DNA of 64,000 bases. Source: Streptomyces caelestis. GTDB taxonomy: Bacteria; Actinomycetota; Actinomycetes; Streptomycetales; Streptomycetaceae. Positions within the stretch are counted from its first letter, which is position 1; every line of letters starts with the position of its first letter. Below are positions 45,691-52,874 of this stretch, piece by piece. A model generated the notes under the pieces. That model saw nothing but the letters and a program-made list of their open reading frames with translations. It was not told where the DNA came from and ran no database searches. Both the position numbers and the translations under genes were made by a program. The DNA lies in contig NZ_JACHNE010000001.1 in NCBI RefSeq assembly GCF_014205255.1, forward strand, positions 7,874,001 through 7,938,000. The letters run 5' to 3'.

Positions 45691-45855
45691 GGTGTCTATT
45701 GTGCCGTGCGGGGTGTGCCCAGCCGTGTTGCAAGCTCCGTGGTGCACCGGGGCCTGCGCTTGTGCGCCCCGTCCGGCTCACTTGGTCAGCAGGACGACGT
45801 TTTCCCCATCTTCCCTGGCGCACCCGGCCCACACCGCCTCGCCGGCATCAGGTGG

Positions 45856-46368
45856 TCAGGCCTCCAGGGAGTCATCGGGGCTGTCCTTGCTTTCGGCCAT
45901 CACCTTGCCGCCGACGAAAGCCACGCCCAGTGCGAGTGCGGCACCAGCGCCCGCCAGCACCCTCTTGAGGTTCACGCTCAAGAACTGCTTGTTCTCGCTG
46001 TCCTTCTGGAACTCCATCCTTCCGGTTTCCTGGATCTGCTCGATGATGAACTTCTTCTCTTCCCAGCTCAGGTCGTCCTTGTCGAGCTCACCCTTGAGGA
46101 TGTCCCTTATCTCCTGGCAGGCCCGATGAAAGTGCTTCTGGCTCTGCTTGTTGGCCGTGAGGGTGGACTCATAGGTCTTCTCCATCGCACCCACGACGTC
46201 CTTGGCGAAATCCTTGAACGCGGGGAACTGCTCGACGATCTTCAGAGCCACCTCGGTGCTCATGTCGGGCATCATCGCCGCGAACCTGATCATCTTGTCC
46301 TTGGAGAGGTGCCTCCAGGAGTCGATTCCCAGTGCCCGCTTGATCTCGTCTTCGTTCTTGTAGCCCAT
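45856..46368 (-). CDS. Small tail-anchored membrane protein
   Basis: The protein has 170 residues. About 125 residues are charged and helical (DEIKRALGIDSWRHLSKDKMIRFAAMMPDM, then DLSWEEKKFIIEQIQETGRMEFQKDSENKQF), followed by one hydrophobic helix near 137-157 (VLAGAGAALALGVAFVGGKVM) and a short acidic tail. The topology suggests a cytoplasmic domain anchored by its C-terminus. Codon use and GC are markedly lower than neighbours (ATA and AGG codons occur), indicating transfer from a lower-GC source. It lies 166 bp upstream of the AlbA_2/ParA pair on the same strand. I do not recognise a family. Confidence 0.65.
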   Translation of the reverse strand: MGYKNEDEIKRALGIDSWRHLSKDKMIRFAAMMPDMSTEVALKIVEQFPAFKDFAKDVVGAMEKTYESTLTANKQSQKHFHRACQEIRDILKGELDKDDLSWEEKKFIIEQIQETGRMEFQKDSENKQFLSVNLKRVLAGAGAALALGVAFVGGKVMAESKDSPDDSLEA

Positions 46369-46392
46369 GCCGTGGTTCCGTCCGTCGTCCTG

Positions 46393-46872
46393 TCAGGAGT
46401 AGATCCAGCGCCAGGCGTTCGCGCTGTAGGCGCATGTGATCCGGGTGCCGCCCGCGGTCGTGGTGGCGGCTCCGTGATCGCTGTTCCGACAGAACTGCCC
46501 CGCCTGATAGCAGTTGCCCGAGTTGGAGACTATGGAGCATGTGCCGCCGCCACTGCCACTGCCGGATCCGGCTGCCTGCGCGGCTTTGGTGACGGTGACG
46601 GTGGGGCCGGGCCGTGTGACTGTCTTGGTCTTGGTGACCGTCGGCGCGTGCGTGGGCTCGGCGGTGGTGGTGACGGTGACGGTGGCTGTCACTGTGATGG
46701 CCGGAGTGGGCCGCGAGGCGGCCGTGCGTGCGGTGTCCGCGTCGTCCTCACCGGCCCCCTGGCAGCCCACGAGTCCGAGAGCGAGCAGTGCCGCGCCGAT
46801 GGCCCACACCCTCTTGCGCGTGTGCGGCGGTCTGGAGCCGGCCAGGCGTGACGGTCTGTTGCGCGAGTTCAT
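46393..46872 (-). CDS. Secreted lipoprotein with Thr/Val linker and Cys-rich C-terminus
   Basis: The protein has 159 residues. A basic N-terminus and hydrophobic stretch end in a lipobox (LALGLVGC), so it is a probable lipoprotein with lipidated Cys near 36. A Thr/Val/Pro repeat linker (TVTATVTVTTTAEPTHAPTV) leads to a C-terminal domain with four Cys (GTCSIVSNSGNCYQAGQFCRNSDHG...RITCAYSANAWRW), a family seen widely in Streptomyces but of unknown function. The ATG at 46872 has GAGGGGGG upstream. It precedes the tail-anchored gene by 24 bp on the same strand, so the two may be co-transcribed. A dyad at 46896-46919 lies at its promoter. Confidence 0.75.
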   Translation of the reverse strand: MNSRNRPSRLAGSRPPHTRKRVWAIGAALLALGLVGCQGAGEDDADTARTAASRPTPAITVTATVTVTTTAEPTHAPTVTKTKTVTRPGPTVTVTKAAQAAGSGSGSGGGTCSIVSNSGNCYQAGQFCRNSDHGAATTTAGGTRITCAYSANAWRWIYS

Positions 46873-46895
46873 GAATCCCCCCTCGGGCTTCACGT

Positions 46896-46919
46896 GTTCG
46901 CAGAAACATTCCTGCGAAC
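46896..46919. promoter_or_regulatory. Operator-like dyad upstream of the lipoprotein gene
   Basis: GTTCGCAG (46896-46903) and CTGCGAAC (46912-46919) are perfect inverted 8-bp arms separated by 8 nt, ending 24 bp upstream of the lipoprotein ATG. The spacing of one turn between centres suits a dimeric regulator. The GTTCGC/GCGAAC arms recall ClgR-type half sites, but the spacing differs from that consensus, so no regulator is assigned. Confidence 0.5.
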
Positions 46920-47025
46920 GCGTCGGCCGACGCCGGGCTGTGCCTGACACTCAGGAATGGCCCTACGGGCGAAGACCGGAACGCCGTCGGCAGGCGACGG
47001 CGTCGAAAAGGGAGCATGGGGCATT

Positions 47026-47082
47026 GTTGTTGGCGATGTCAACAGACTCGACTCGTCGAGGATGTGCAGGTCTGTGTACGAT
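47026..47082 (+). promoter_or_regulatory. Promoter module copy 3 in a 548-bp gene gap
   Basis: GTTGTTGGCGATGTCAAC (47026-47043) matches copy 1 at 15 of 18 positions and is followed after 29 nt by TGTGTAC (47073-47079); TACGAT (47077-47082) fits a -10. A GTG at 47088 opens only a 37-codon Arg-rich frame. The kinase gene starts 340 bp downstream. The rest of the gap 46873-47420 holds no convincing gene; 47100-47420 may be its 5' untranslated region. Confidence 0.45.
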
Positions 47083-47420
47083 CGACGGTGCGAGCCTCGG
47101 GGAGGTCGAGACGGGGAGCGAGTGGTGATGCCGACCGATCGCCGAGCCCACGGCCGGACGGCGCCTCTGCCGCCGGTCGGGTACTAGAGTGTCTCCGCTG
47201 ATGAGGGGGGCTTCATCGCACGGCCGTCGCTGCACGTAAGAGACGCCGCCGGTCGCAGGTTCGCCGACGCCCGAAGTCGGCCGCGTCGCACCGTCCCGAT
47301 CGGTACGTGAAGGCGCAGAACACCAGGGGGATACATGACTCATCAGCGCGATCCGCGGCGTGATCTCCGAAGGCGGACGGTGTCGGCCGTACGGCCGTGC
47401 CCGGCGCAGAGGAGTGCCCC

Positions 47421-49643
47421 GTGCCGGTGAACCTGCCCGAACGCATCGGCCCCTACCGGCCGATCCGGCACCTCGGAACCGGCGGTATGGGCACGGTCTA
47501 CTACGCGACCGACCTCGACAGCGGGCGTCCCCTCGCCGTGAAGGTCCTTCACCAGGGCTTCGCCGACGACCCCGCGCACCGGGCCCGTTTCCGCCGGGAG
47601 ACCACCACGCTCCGCAAGGTCACCGGCCCGTACCTCGTGCCGCTGGTCGACGCCGACCCCGACGCCCCGCTGCCCTGGCTGGCGACCGCCTACGTCCAGG
47701 GCAACACCCTGCACCAGCACGTCCGGGACACCGGGCCCCTACGCTCGGACAACCTGCTGACCTTCGCGGCGGCCGTCGCCCACGCGCTGGCCTGCGTCCA
47801 CGGCGCGGGGGTCTCCCACCGCGACCTGAAGCCGACGAACGTACTCCTGGCGGCTGACGGTCCACACGTCGTGGACTTCGGCATCGCCCACCACCTGGAT
47901 GCCACCGCCATCACCGCGACATCGGTGACGACCGGCACTCCCGGCTGGATGGCACCGGAGCAGCTCACCGACGGCACCACCCTTCCGGCCTGCGACATCT
48001 TCTGCTGGGGGCTGCTCGTCGCCTACGCCGCGGCAGCGGCCCACCCCTTCGGAGTCCCCACCGGGATCAACCACCGCATCATCAGCGCAGCCCCCTCGCT
48101 CCAAGGCGTGCCCGACGCCCTGCTGCCCATGGTCCGTGACGCCCTGCACAAGGACCCCGGGGAGCGGCCGAGCGCGGCGGAGATCGCCGAGCGGGCGGCC
48201 GCTTTGTACGGACCGGCGGGGACCGTCGTCTTCCCGACCATGGCCTACACCCGGTCCTTCGAACGGGCCGAAACCGCCGTCACCGTGCCCCTGGACCGCA
48301 TGCGCTGGAACGTGCCCCTGCCCGCCGAGCCCTCCGCCGACGAGGACCCTGCTGCCAGGGAGCCTGTGGGCGGTCAGAAACCCGCGCGCAAGGGGCCCGT
48401 GGGCGATGAGGAGACCGCCGCTCCTCCGGAACCCTCGGAGCCCCCTCTTCCGCAGGCGCCCGGAGAGCCGGCGCTCTCGCCGACCGGGCAGGACGTACAC
48501 CGGGACGTTCCCCCGGTCACCCCTTCATCTCAAGCTCCGGCACCTCCTCCCGCCGCCTCGGGGACCGCACCTGCCGGGCGCCGTACACGAAGTCGCCGGG
48601 TCGTCCTCTGCGCGGTGTCCGCAGCCGCGGTGCTGGGCGCCGTGGCCGGTGCCGTGGCGGTCGGCAACAGCGAGACCGCAGGCCCCGCCGGGCATCCTGC
48701 CACCGGCTCGACGGCCGAGCCGAAGCGGACGGCGGCGAGCCGGCACCCGGTCGCCGCGCCACCCTCCGCGTCCGAGTCCCCGAGCGCCGAGGAGACCGCC
48801 GTACCGGAGCCGGAACCGGTGGCCCTCTTCGGCGGCCTGCGGGTCACGCTCCCCGCCGACTCGGACCTGGAGTTCTTCCGGTCGGGCGACGAGGACGCGG
48901 ACGCCGGATCCTCCTGGGACACCTCGGAGACTTCGGAAACGACCGCCGCGACCAGTGCCGACTTCATCCTGCATGGGGACTCCGAGACCGGCGTGCGCAT
49001 CATGTACTCCCCGAGTCTGACCTTGGACCAGATCAAGGAGGGCCAGACGGAGTCCGGCTCCATGTGGTCCGTCCAGAACGAGGACGGTGACACCGTCACG
49101 GACGAGTCGGTGATCTCCACGACGGACGGGCCACTGACCGAAGTCGGCGGCAAGAAGGCCATGAGCTGGACGTTCGGCACGGATGTGCTTCCCGACTACG
49201 ACGGCTCCCGCAAGAGCAGCCACCGCGTCTGGTGGCTGCCGTACAGCAAGTACCTCCTCTACACCTATGGGAAGCACGACAAGGCCGCCGAGGTGGCCGT
49301 GGACGAACTGATCGAGGGGATCGGCTTCGAGGCCACGGAGATGCCGCGCGACTGCGCGGACGCGGTCGTGGCCCTGGACAAGGCCGCCGCCAGTGGCGAG
49401 CAGACGGACGATCAGGGCACCCTCACCAACTGTTACGGGGCCGCGGCGGACGGCGCCGAACAACTCGACCCGGGGACGGTGCACACGAAGACGGAGGCCG
49501 CGTGCATCGCCCTCGTCCAGGCCTACAGCGGGTACGGTTCCTACCCCGCCTACGACGAGGCGAAGGCCTACAAGGAACTGCGTCCCTGGTGCGACATCCC
49601 CGGGGCAGTCAGCAACCCGCGCCTGCCGGACTGGGTCTCCTGA
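47421..49643 (+). CDS. PknB-like transmembrane Ser/Thr protein kinase with secreted sensor domain
   Basis: The protein has 740 residues. The kinase domain (about 10-270) has the glycine loop LGTGGMGTVY, VAIK-type Lys (LAVKVLH), HRDLKPTNVLL near 132, DFG (VVDFGIAHH) and the APE loop (GWMAPEQL). A Pro/Glu-rich linker (about 295-390) leads to one transmembrane helix near 395-415, then a Ser/Thr-rich extracellular linker and a globular sensor of about 230 residues with two Cys-containing segments. The GTG at 47421 follows GAGGAG. It likely senses an external signal and phosphorylates cytoplasmic targets. Position beside the defence island may be incidental. The TM helix carries the basic flank RRTRSRR. 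Confidence 0.92.
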   Translation: MPVNLPERIGPYRPIRHLGTGGMGTVYYATDLDSGRPLAVKVLHQGFADDPAHRARFRRETTTLRKVTGPYLVPLVDADPDAPLPWLATAYVQGNTLHQHVRDTGPLRSDNLLTFAAAVAHALACVHGAGVSHRDLKPTNVLLAADGPHVVDFGIAHHLDATAITATSVTTGTPGWMAPEQLTDGTTLPACDIFCWGLLVAYAAAAAHPFGVPTGINHRIISAAPSLQGVPDALLPMVRDALHKDPGERPSAAEIAERAAALYGPAGTVVFPTMAYTRSFERAETAVTVPLDRMRWNVPLPAEPSADEDPAAREPVGGQKPARKGPVGDEETAAPPEPSEPPLPQAPGEPALSPTGQDVHRDVPPVTPSSQAPAPPPAASGTAPAGRRTRSRRVVLCAVSAAAVLGAVAGAVAVGNSETAGPAGHPATGSTAEPKRTAASRHPVAAPPSASESPSAEETAVPEPEPVALFGGLRVTLPADSDLEFFRSGDEDADAGSSWDTSETSETTAATSADFILHGDSETGVRIMYSPSLTLDQIKEGQTESGSMWSVQNEDGDTVTDESVISTTDGPLTEVGGKKAMSWTFGTDVLPDYDGSRKSSHRVWWLPYSKYLLYTYGKHDKAAEVAVDELIEGIGFEATEMPRDCADAVVALDKAAASGEQTDDQGTLTNCYGAAADGAEQLDPGTVHTKTEAACIALVQAYSGYGSYPAYDEAKAYKELRPWCDIPGAVSNPRLPDWVS

Positions 49644-49664
49644 CGCTGTGACGGCCGGACGCCC

Positions 49665-50141
49665 TCAGCCGACGGGTCCGGTCACTTCCGGGAACGGTCG
49701 GTCGCGCGGCGGGGACTGCGTCAGCAGTGCCCACACCGTCTTGCCCGAAGGCGGGAACGGCTCCGTGCCCCAGCTGTCGGCCAGGGCGTCGACCAGGAGC
49801 AGCCCGCGGCCCGACTCGTGGTCCGGCCCCCGCTCCGGAGGGATCGCGGGGCGGCGCTCACCCCGTGTGTCGCTCACCGCGACGCGCAGGGTGCCGGCCG
49901 CGTCGTCCAGGGTCAGCGCCAGCAGGAAGTCGCGCCCTTGGACGCGACCGTGCAGCGCCGCGTTCGCCGCAAGCTCCGCTACGACGTGTTCTGCTCGCTC
50001 GATGATTTGGGGTGACGTCTCCCAGGCGGTCAGACGTTCCACGGCCAGGAGCCGGGCGAGACGGGCGCCGCGGCGGGTGGAGGAGAGCCGCTGCGCGAAC
50101 GTGCGTGCGGTGGCGTGGATTTGGGGTGTAGAGGCGTGCAT
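49665..50141 (-). CDS. Anti-sigma-like ATP-binding protein (HATPase_c_2)
   Basis: The protein has 158 residues. It has the N-box (VVAELAANAALHGRVQGRDF), the D-x-G-like VSDTRGE segment and the G-box GRGLLLVDALADSWGTE, the Bergerat ATP-binding fold of RsbW/SpoIIAB-like serine kinases abundant in Streptomyces. The ATG at 50141 begins the usual N-terminus; the frame continues upstream but without support. It is divergent from the XRE regulator at 50309, the standard arrangement of the ATPase/XRE/DUF397 triad, suggesting a shared regulatory circuit. It probably controls a partner regulator or sigma factor by binding or phosphorylation. Confidence 0.88.
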   Translation of the reverse strand: MHASTPQIHATARTFAQRLSSTRRGARLARLLAVERLTAWETSPQIIERAEHVVAELAANAALHGRVQGRDFLLALTLDDAAGTLRVAVSDTRGERRPAIPPERGPDHESGRGLLLVDALADSWGTEPFPPSGKTVWALLTQSPPRDRPFPEVTGPVG

Positions 50142-50308
50142 GGGGCAACCGTGGCGGGCGTGCGGGGGTGTGTTCCAGTAGTGCGGCCCGTACGCTGCGT
50201 CAGCGTACGGGCACATTCTGTGGACGGTACGGGGATCTTGCCGTCACTCTGGGTGCTGTCGATCGCGGAGTAACCGCAGAGGACGTACGCACCTGGAGGT
50301 GGCCGCGT

Positions 50309-51160
50309 ATGACGGACAGCAACGACGTGACGGCGTGCGACTGGGAGCGCGAGCCCGACCCTTCCGACAGTCTGCGGACCTTCGGGGCGGTCGTCCAGGC
50401 CCTGCGCGAGCACGCGGGGTTCAGCCGGGCCGAGTTCGCGGCGCTCGTACGGTTCTCCAAACACACCGTGGAGTCGGTGGAGTTGGGGCGGCGGATGCCC
50501 GACGAGTCGTTCGTGGAGCGAGCGGAGGAGGTGCTGGGGAACACGGGGGCGTTACGGAAGGCGGCGCGGTTTCTGACGCGGGGCGAGGCGGGGCTGGCGG
50601 CCTGGTTCCGGCGGTGGGCCCGGCTGGAGAAGGTGGCGGTGAGTCTGTGCACGTATGAGTGTCGGTTGGTGCCGGGGTTGTTGCAGTCGGAGGGGTATGC
50701 GCGGGCGCTGTTCGAGAACCGTATTCCGCTGCTCGCCGATGAGCAGTTGGAGGCTCAGGTCGCGGCTCGGCTGGAGCGGCAGAAGATGCTCCGGGATCGG
50801 CCGACCGTCCCGTTCAACTTCATCGTCGAGGAATCCGTCTTCCGGAGAAGGTTGGGCGGTGCCGAGGTGCTACGTGGCCAGATTGACCACGTACTTGACT
50901 ACACCGCGCCCCGCAACGTGACGCTGCAGGTTGTCCGAGCAGACGCCGAGTTTCACGCCTGCATGGACGGTCCCGTACGGCTTCTGGAGACTCCGGAGGG
51001 GCGACGGCTGGCGTATTCGGAGGGGCAGGAGAACGGGAGGTTGATTGCTGACCCGAAAGAGGTCAGCTTCCTTCACCAGCGCTATGACACACTGCGCTCG
51101 CAGGCCCTGAACCCCAAAGACTCGCGGGGTCTGTTGGAGCGACTGCGAGGAGAGCTATGA
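50309..51160 (+). CDS. XRE-family regulator with DUF5753 domain
   Basis: The protein has 283 residues. The HTH_XRE domain (LREHAGFSRAEFAALVRFSKHTVESVELGRRMPD) is N-terminal, followed by the DUF5753 region (LARFLTRGEAGLAAWFRRWARLEKVA...LVPGLLQSEGYARALF) typical of Streptomyces regulators paired with a DUF397 protein. The ATG at 50309 has GGAGGT at 8 nt. A TTA codon lies at 50552-50554 (GALRKA), so expression should depend on bldA. The stop overlaps the DUF397 gene (ATGA). The pair resembles the BldB/AbaA-like and WhiJ-like systems that influence development and antibiotic production. Confidence 0.92.
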   Translation: MTDSNDVTACDWEREPDPSDSLRTFGAVVQALREHAGFSRAEFAALVRFSKHTVESVELGRRMPDESFVERAEEVLGNTGALRKAARFLTRGEAGLAAWFRRWARLEKVAVSLCTYECRLVPGLLQSEGYARALFENRIPLLADEQLEAQVAARLERQKMLRDRPTVPFNFIVEESVFRRRLGGAEVLRGQIDHVLDYTAPRNVTLQVVRADAEFHACMDGPVRLLETPEGRRLAYSEGQENGRLIADPKEVSFLHQRYDTLRSQALNPKDSRGLLERLRGEL

Positions 51161-51342
51161 GCACGACGAGACTCGCCTGGTTCAAGTCCAGCTACAGCGG
51201 CAGCTCTGGCGACGACTGCGTGGAGGTTGCCGTCACCGAACAGGTCATTTTTGTACGTGACTCCAAGGATGTGATGCGACCTCACTTCTCAATGGACCCG
51301 GCAGGCTGGGCGCGGTTCATGCAGCACGTCGCCCGAGGCTGA
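51157..51342 (+). CDS. DUF397 small protein
   Basis: The protein has 61 residues. It matches the DUF397 core: LAWFKSSYSGSSGDDCVEVAV, then VIFVRDSKDVMRPHFSMDPAGWARFM. These proteins are translated with an upstream XRE/DUF5753 regulator (ATGA overlap here) and are thought to modulate it, in the manner of WhiJ-like pairs. Length is normal for the family. It is the last gene of this small operon before the convergent DISARM-like genes. Confidence 0.93.
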   Translation: MSTTRLAWFKSSYSGSSGDDCVEVAVTEQVIFVRDSKDVMRPHFSMDPAGWARFMQHVARG

Positions 51343-51467
51343 GGCGTAGCCGGGACGCTCCTCCGTGCTTGCAGTTTGGAGCCATACCGCCCTGCTTCGG
51401 TCCGGCTGGACGGGCGGCCCCACAGGCCAGGCGTCGGAGGGCAGAGCCGGCGGCACTGCCCCTGCCT

Positions 51468-52820
51468 TCAGTCGTAGTGCGTGGAGATCTCCACGACGAC
51501 GATCAGCCACATCCAGATCACGTTGAGGGCGAACTTAGGCATGCGGCTGGCCGCTTCCTGGTTCTTCCACTGTCGGCGTCTTCGGATCCAGTGCCCGAAT
51601 ATGAACGCCGATATCGCCAGGTGCCCTATGCCCAGTAGGGCCGCCACCGACGGGGGCGCGCCGATGAGTACCGGTGTGCCGGACAGTGCGGAGATGAGGT
51701 AGAACACGACGGGGATGAGCCATCGAAGCCCAGGCCGCTTGGCGCCGGCTCGGGGAAGAGATGCTTCCGGTTTCGCCAGAGACACCGGCCCAGGAGGTGG
51801 CAGGTCCACACTCGCTTGGGAGTGGGGTTTGTGCGTGGAGGGTGCCTGAACGGACTTCTTACTGCGTGCGGGCGCCGGTGGTGCTGGTCGAGCGCTGCGG
51901 CTGTCCAATCGGCCGCTGAACGTGAGGCCACCGTATGTAGCGTACGAGGCCTGCAACTGGTCCTCAAGACGAGCTAGTTCCTCAGCGGCGACGTCGTACT
52001 GAGCTCGCTGCGCTACAGCCGCACGGTCGGCGGCGCGGTCTGCCTCGGCCAGTCGGGCAAGAGTCGCGTCGAGAACCCTCTTGGCCTCGGTGCGTGCCTC
52101 GTTCGCGACGGCTTCCACTGAGGCATTCTTGGCCTCCAGCTCCGCTCGCCGCTGCTTAACCGCGTCTTCAATCCGTTGGCGGTCGGCCAGAGTGATGCGC
52201 TTCGGCGCCCGCTCCTCGGCGCGCCGCATATAGGACTGGCGCCACTCGACGAGCACCTTCGCGCGATGCTCCCCGATGCCATTGATGTGCACGCGGTGGC
52301 CGCTGGCCATGTGGATCCACATGACGTCACCACCTTTGCCGTTCGGCGCGGCACCCCGGCTCACACCGGTGAAGTCGGCGGCGGAACGGATGCCGCGAGC
52401 CGCGAGATCACGGATCAGGCCCGCTCCCAGGCCGTTCAGCTCCTTGACCGACAAGTGGGCTCGGCGGAGTGCATTATCGATGAACTGCTCTCGCAGAAGC
52501 CGCAGTTCCCGCGCCTCGGAGTTCTGCTGATCATTGTCCAGCGCACGCAGCTGGGCTGCTACTTTCTGCTGCTTCTGCTGTTTGTCGCGTTCTGCTGCGG
52601 TCAATGCCGCCTGGTACGCGCGGTTTGCCTTGTCCCGGGACACAGAGGCCTTGAACCGGCGCCGCTCATCGGCCTTCTCGAACGCGGCGCGTCCCCTGAG
52701 CAGGGAACGTTTGGCGCGTATGGCCTCGCGGAGGCGGCGCCGCTCGGCACGGAGTGCGGCACGATCAGGGGAGGTGGGTCTTGCCGAGGGGGCTGACTTC
52801 TGAGACATCCGGTCACTCAT
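51468..52820 (-). CDS. Membrane-anchored coiled-coil protein with helix-hairpin-helix domain
   Basis: The protein has 450 residues. A basic coiled-coil N-terminus (about 18-110) is followed by two HhH-like motifs: LNGLGAGLIRDLAARGIRSAADFTGV near 130-155 and VHINGIGEHRAKVLVEW near 175-192. A second coiled coil (about 215-290) and a Pro/Ser linker lead to two or three membrane helices near 360-445 (LIPVVFYLISALSG, VAALLGIGHLAISAFIFGHW, LNVIWMWLIVVVEI). HhH motifs bind DNA non-specifically, so a membrane-tethered DNA-binding protein is plausible. GC is somewhat lower than neighbours. It follows the methylase gene, with a hairpin (52829-52856) between them. I do not recognise the family. Confidence 0.72.
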   Translation of the reverse strand: MSDRMSQKSAPSARPTSPDRAALRAERRRLREAIRAKRSLLRGRAAFEKADERRRFKASVSRDKANRAYQAALTAAERDKQQKQQKVAAQLRALDNDQQNSEARELRLLREQFIDNALRRAHLSVKELNGLGAGLIRDLAARGIRSAADFTGVSRGAAPNGKGGDVMWIHMASGHRVHINGIGEHRAKVLVEWRQSYMRRAEERAPKRITLADRQRIEDAVKQRRAELEAKNASVEAVANEARTEAKRVLDATLARLAEADRAADRAAVAQRAQYDVAAEELARLEDQLQASYATYGGLTFSGRLDSRSARPAPPAPARSKKSVQAPSTHKPHSQASVDLPPPGPVSLAKPEASLPRAGAKRPGLRWLIPVVFYLISALSGTPVLIGAPPSVAALLGIGHLAISAFIFGHWIRRRRQWKNQEAASRMPKFALNVIWMWLIVVVEISTHYD

Positions 52821-52828
52821 CTGGAGTG

Positions 52829-52856
52829 TCCACGCCCGGTTTCTGACGGGCGTGGA
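52829..52856 (-). terminator. Hairpin between methylase and HhH genes
   Basis: TCCACGCCCG (52829-52838) pairs perfectly with 52847-52856 around an 8-nt loop, in the 54-bp gap after the methylase stop and 8 bp before the ATG of the HhH gene. It may end the DISARM-like operon or act as a partial terminator limiting expression of the last gene. Confidence 0.55.
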
Positions 52857-52874
52857 AGGTTGGCGGGGAGACGA

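Noticed and set aside
47088..47201. A 37-codon leaderless gene after promoter copy 3.
   Set aside because: Arg/Ser/Pro-rich composition is typical of non-coding frames at this GC; no ribosome site or homology cue.
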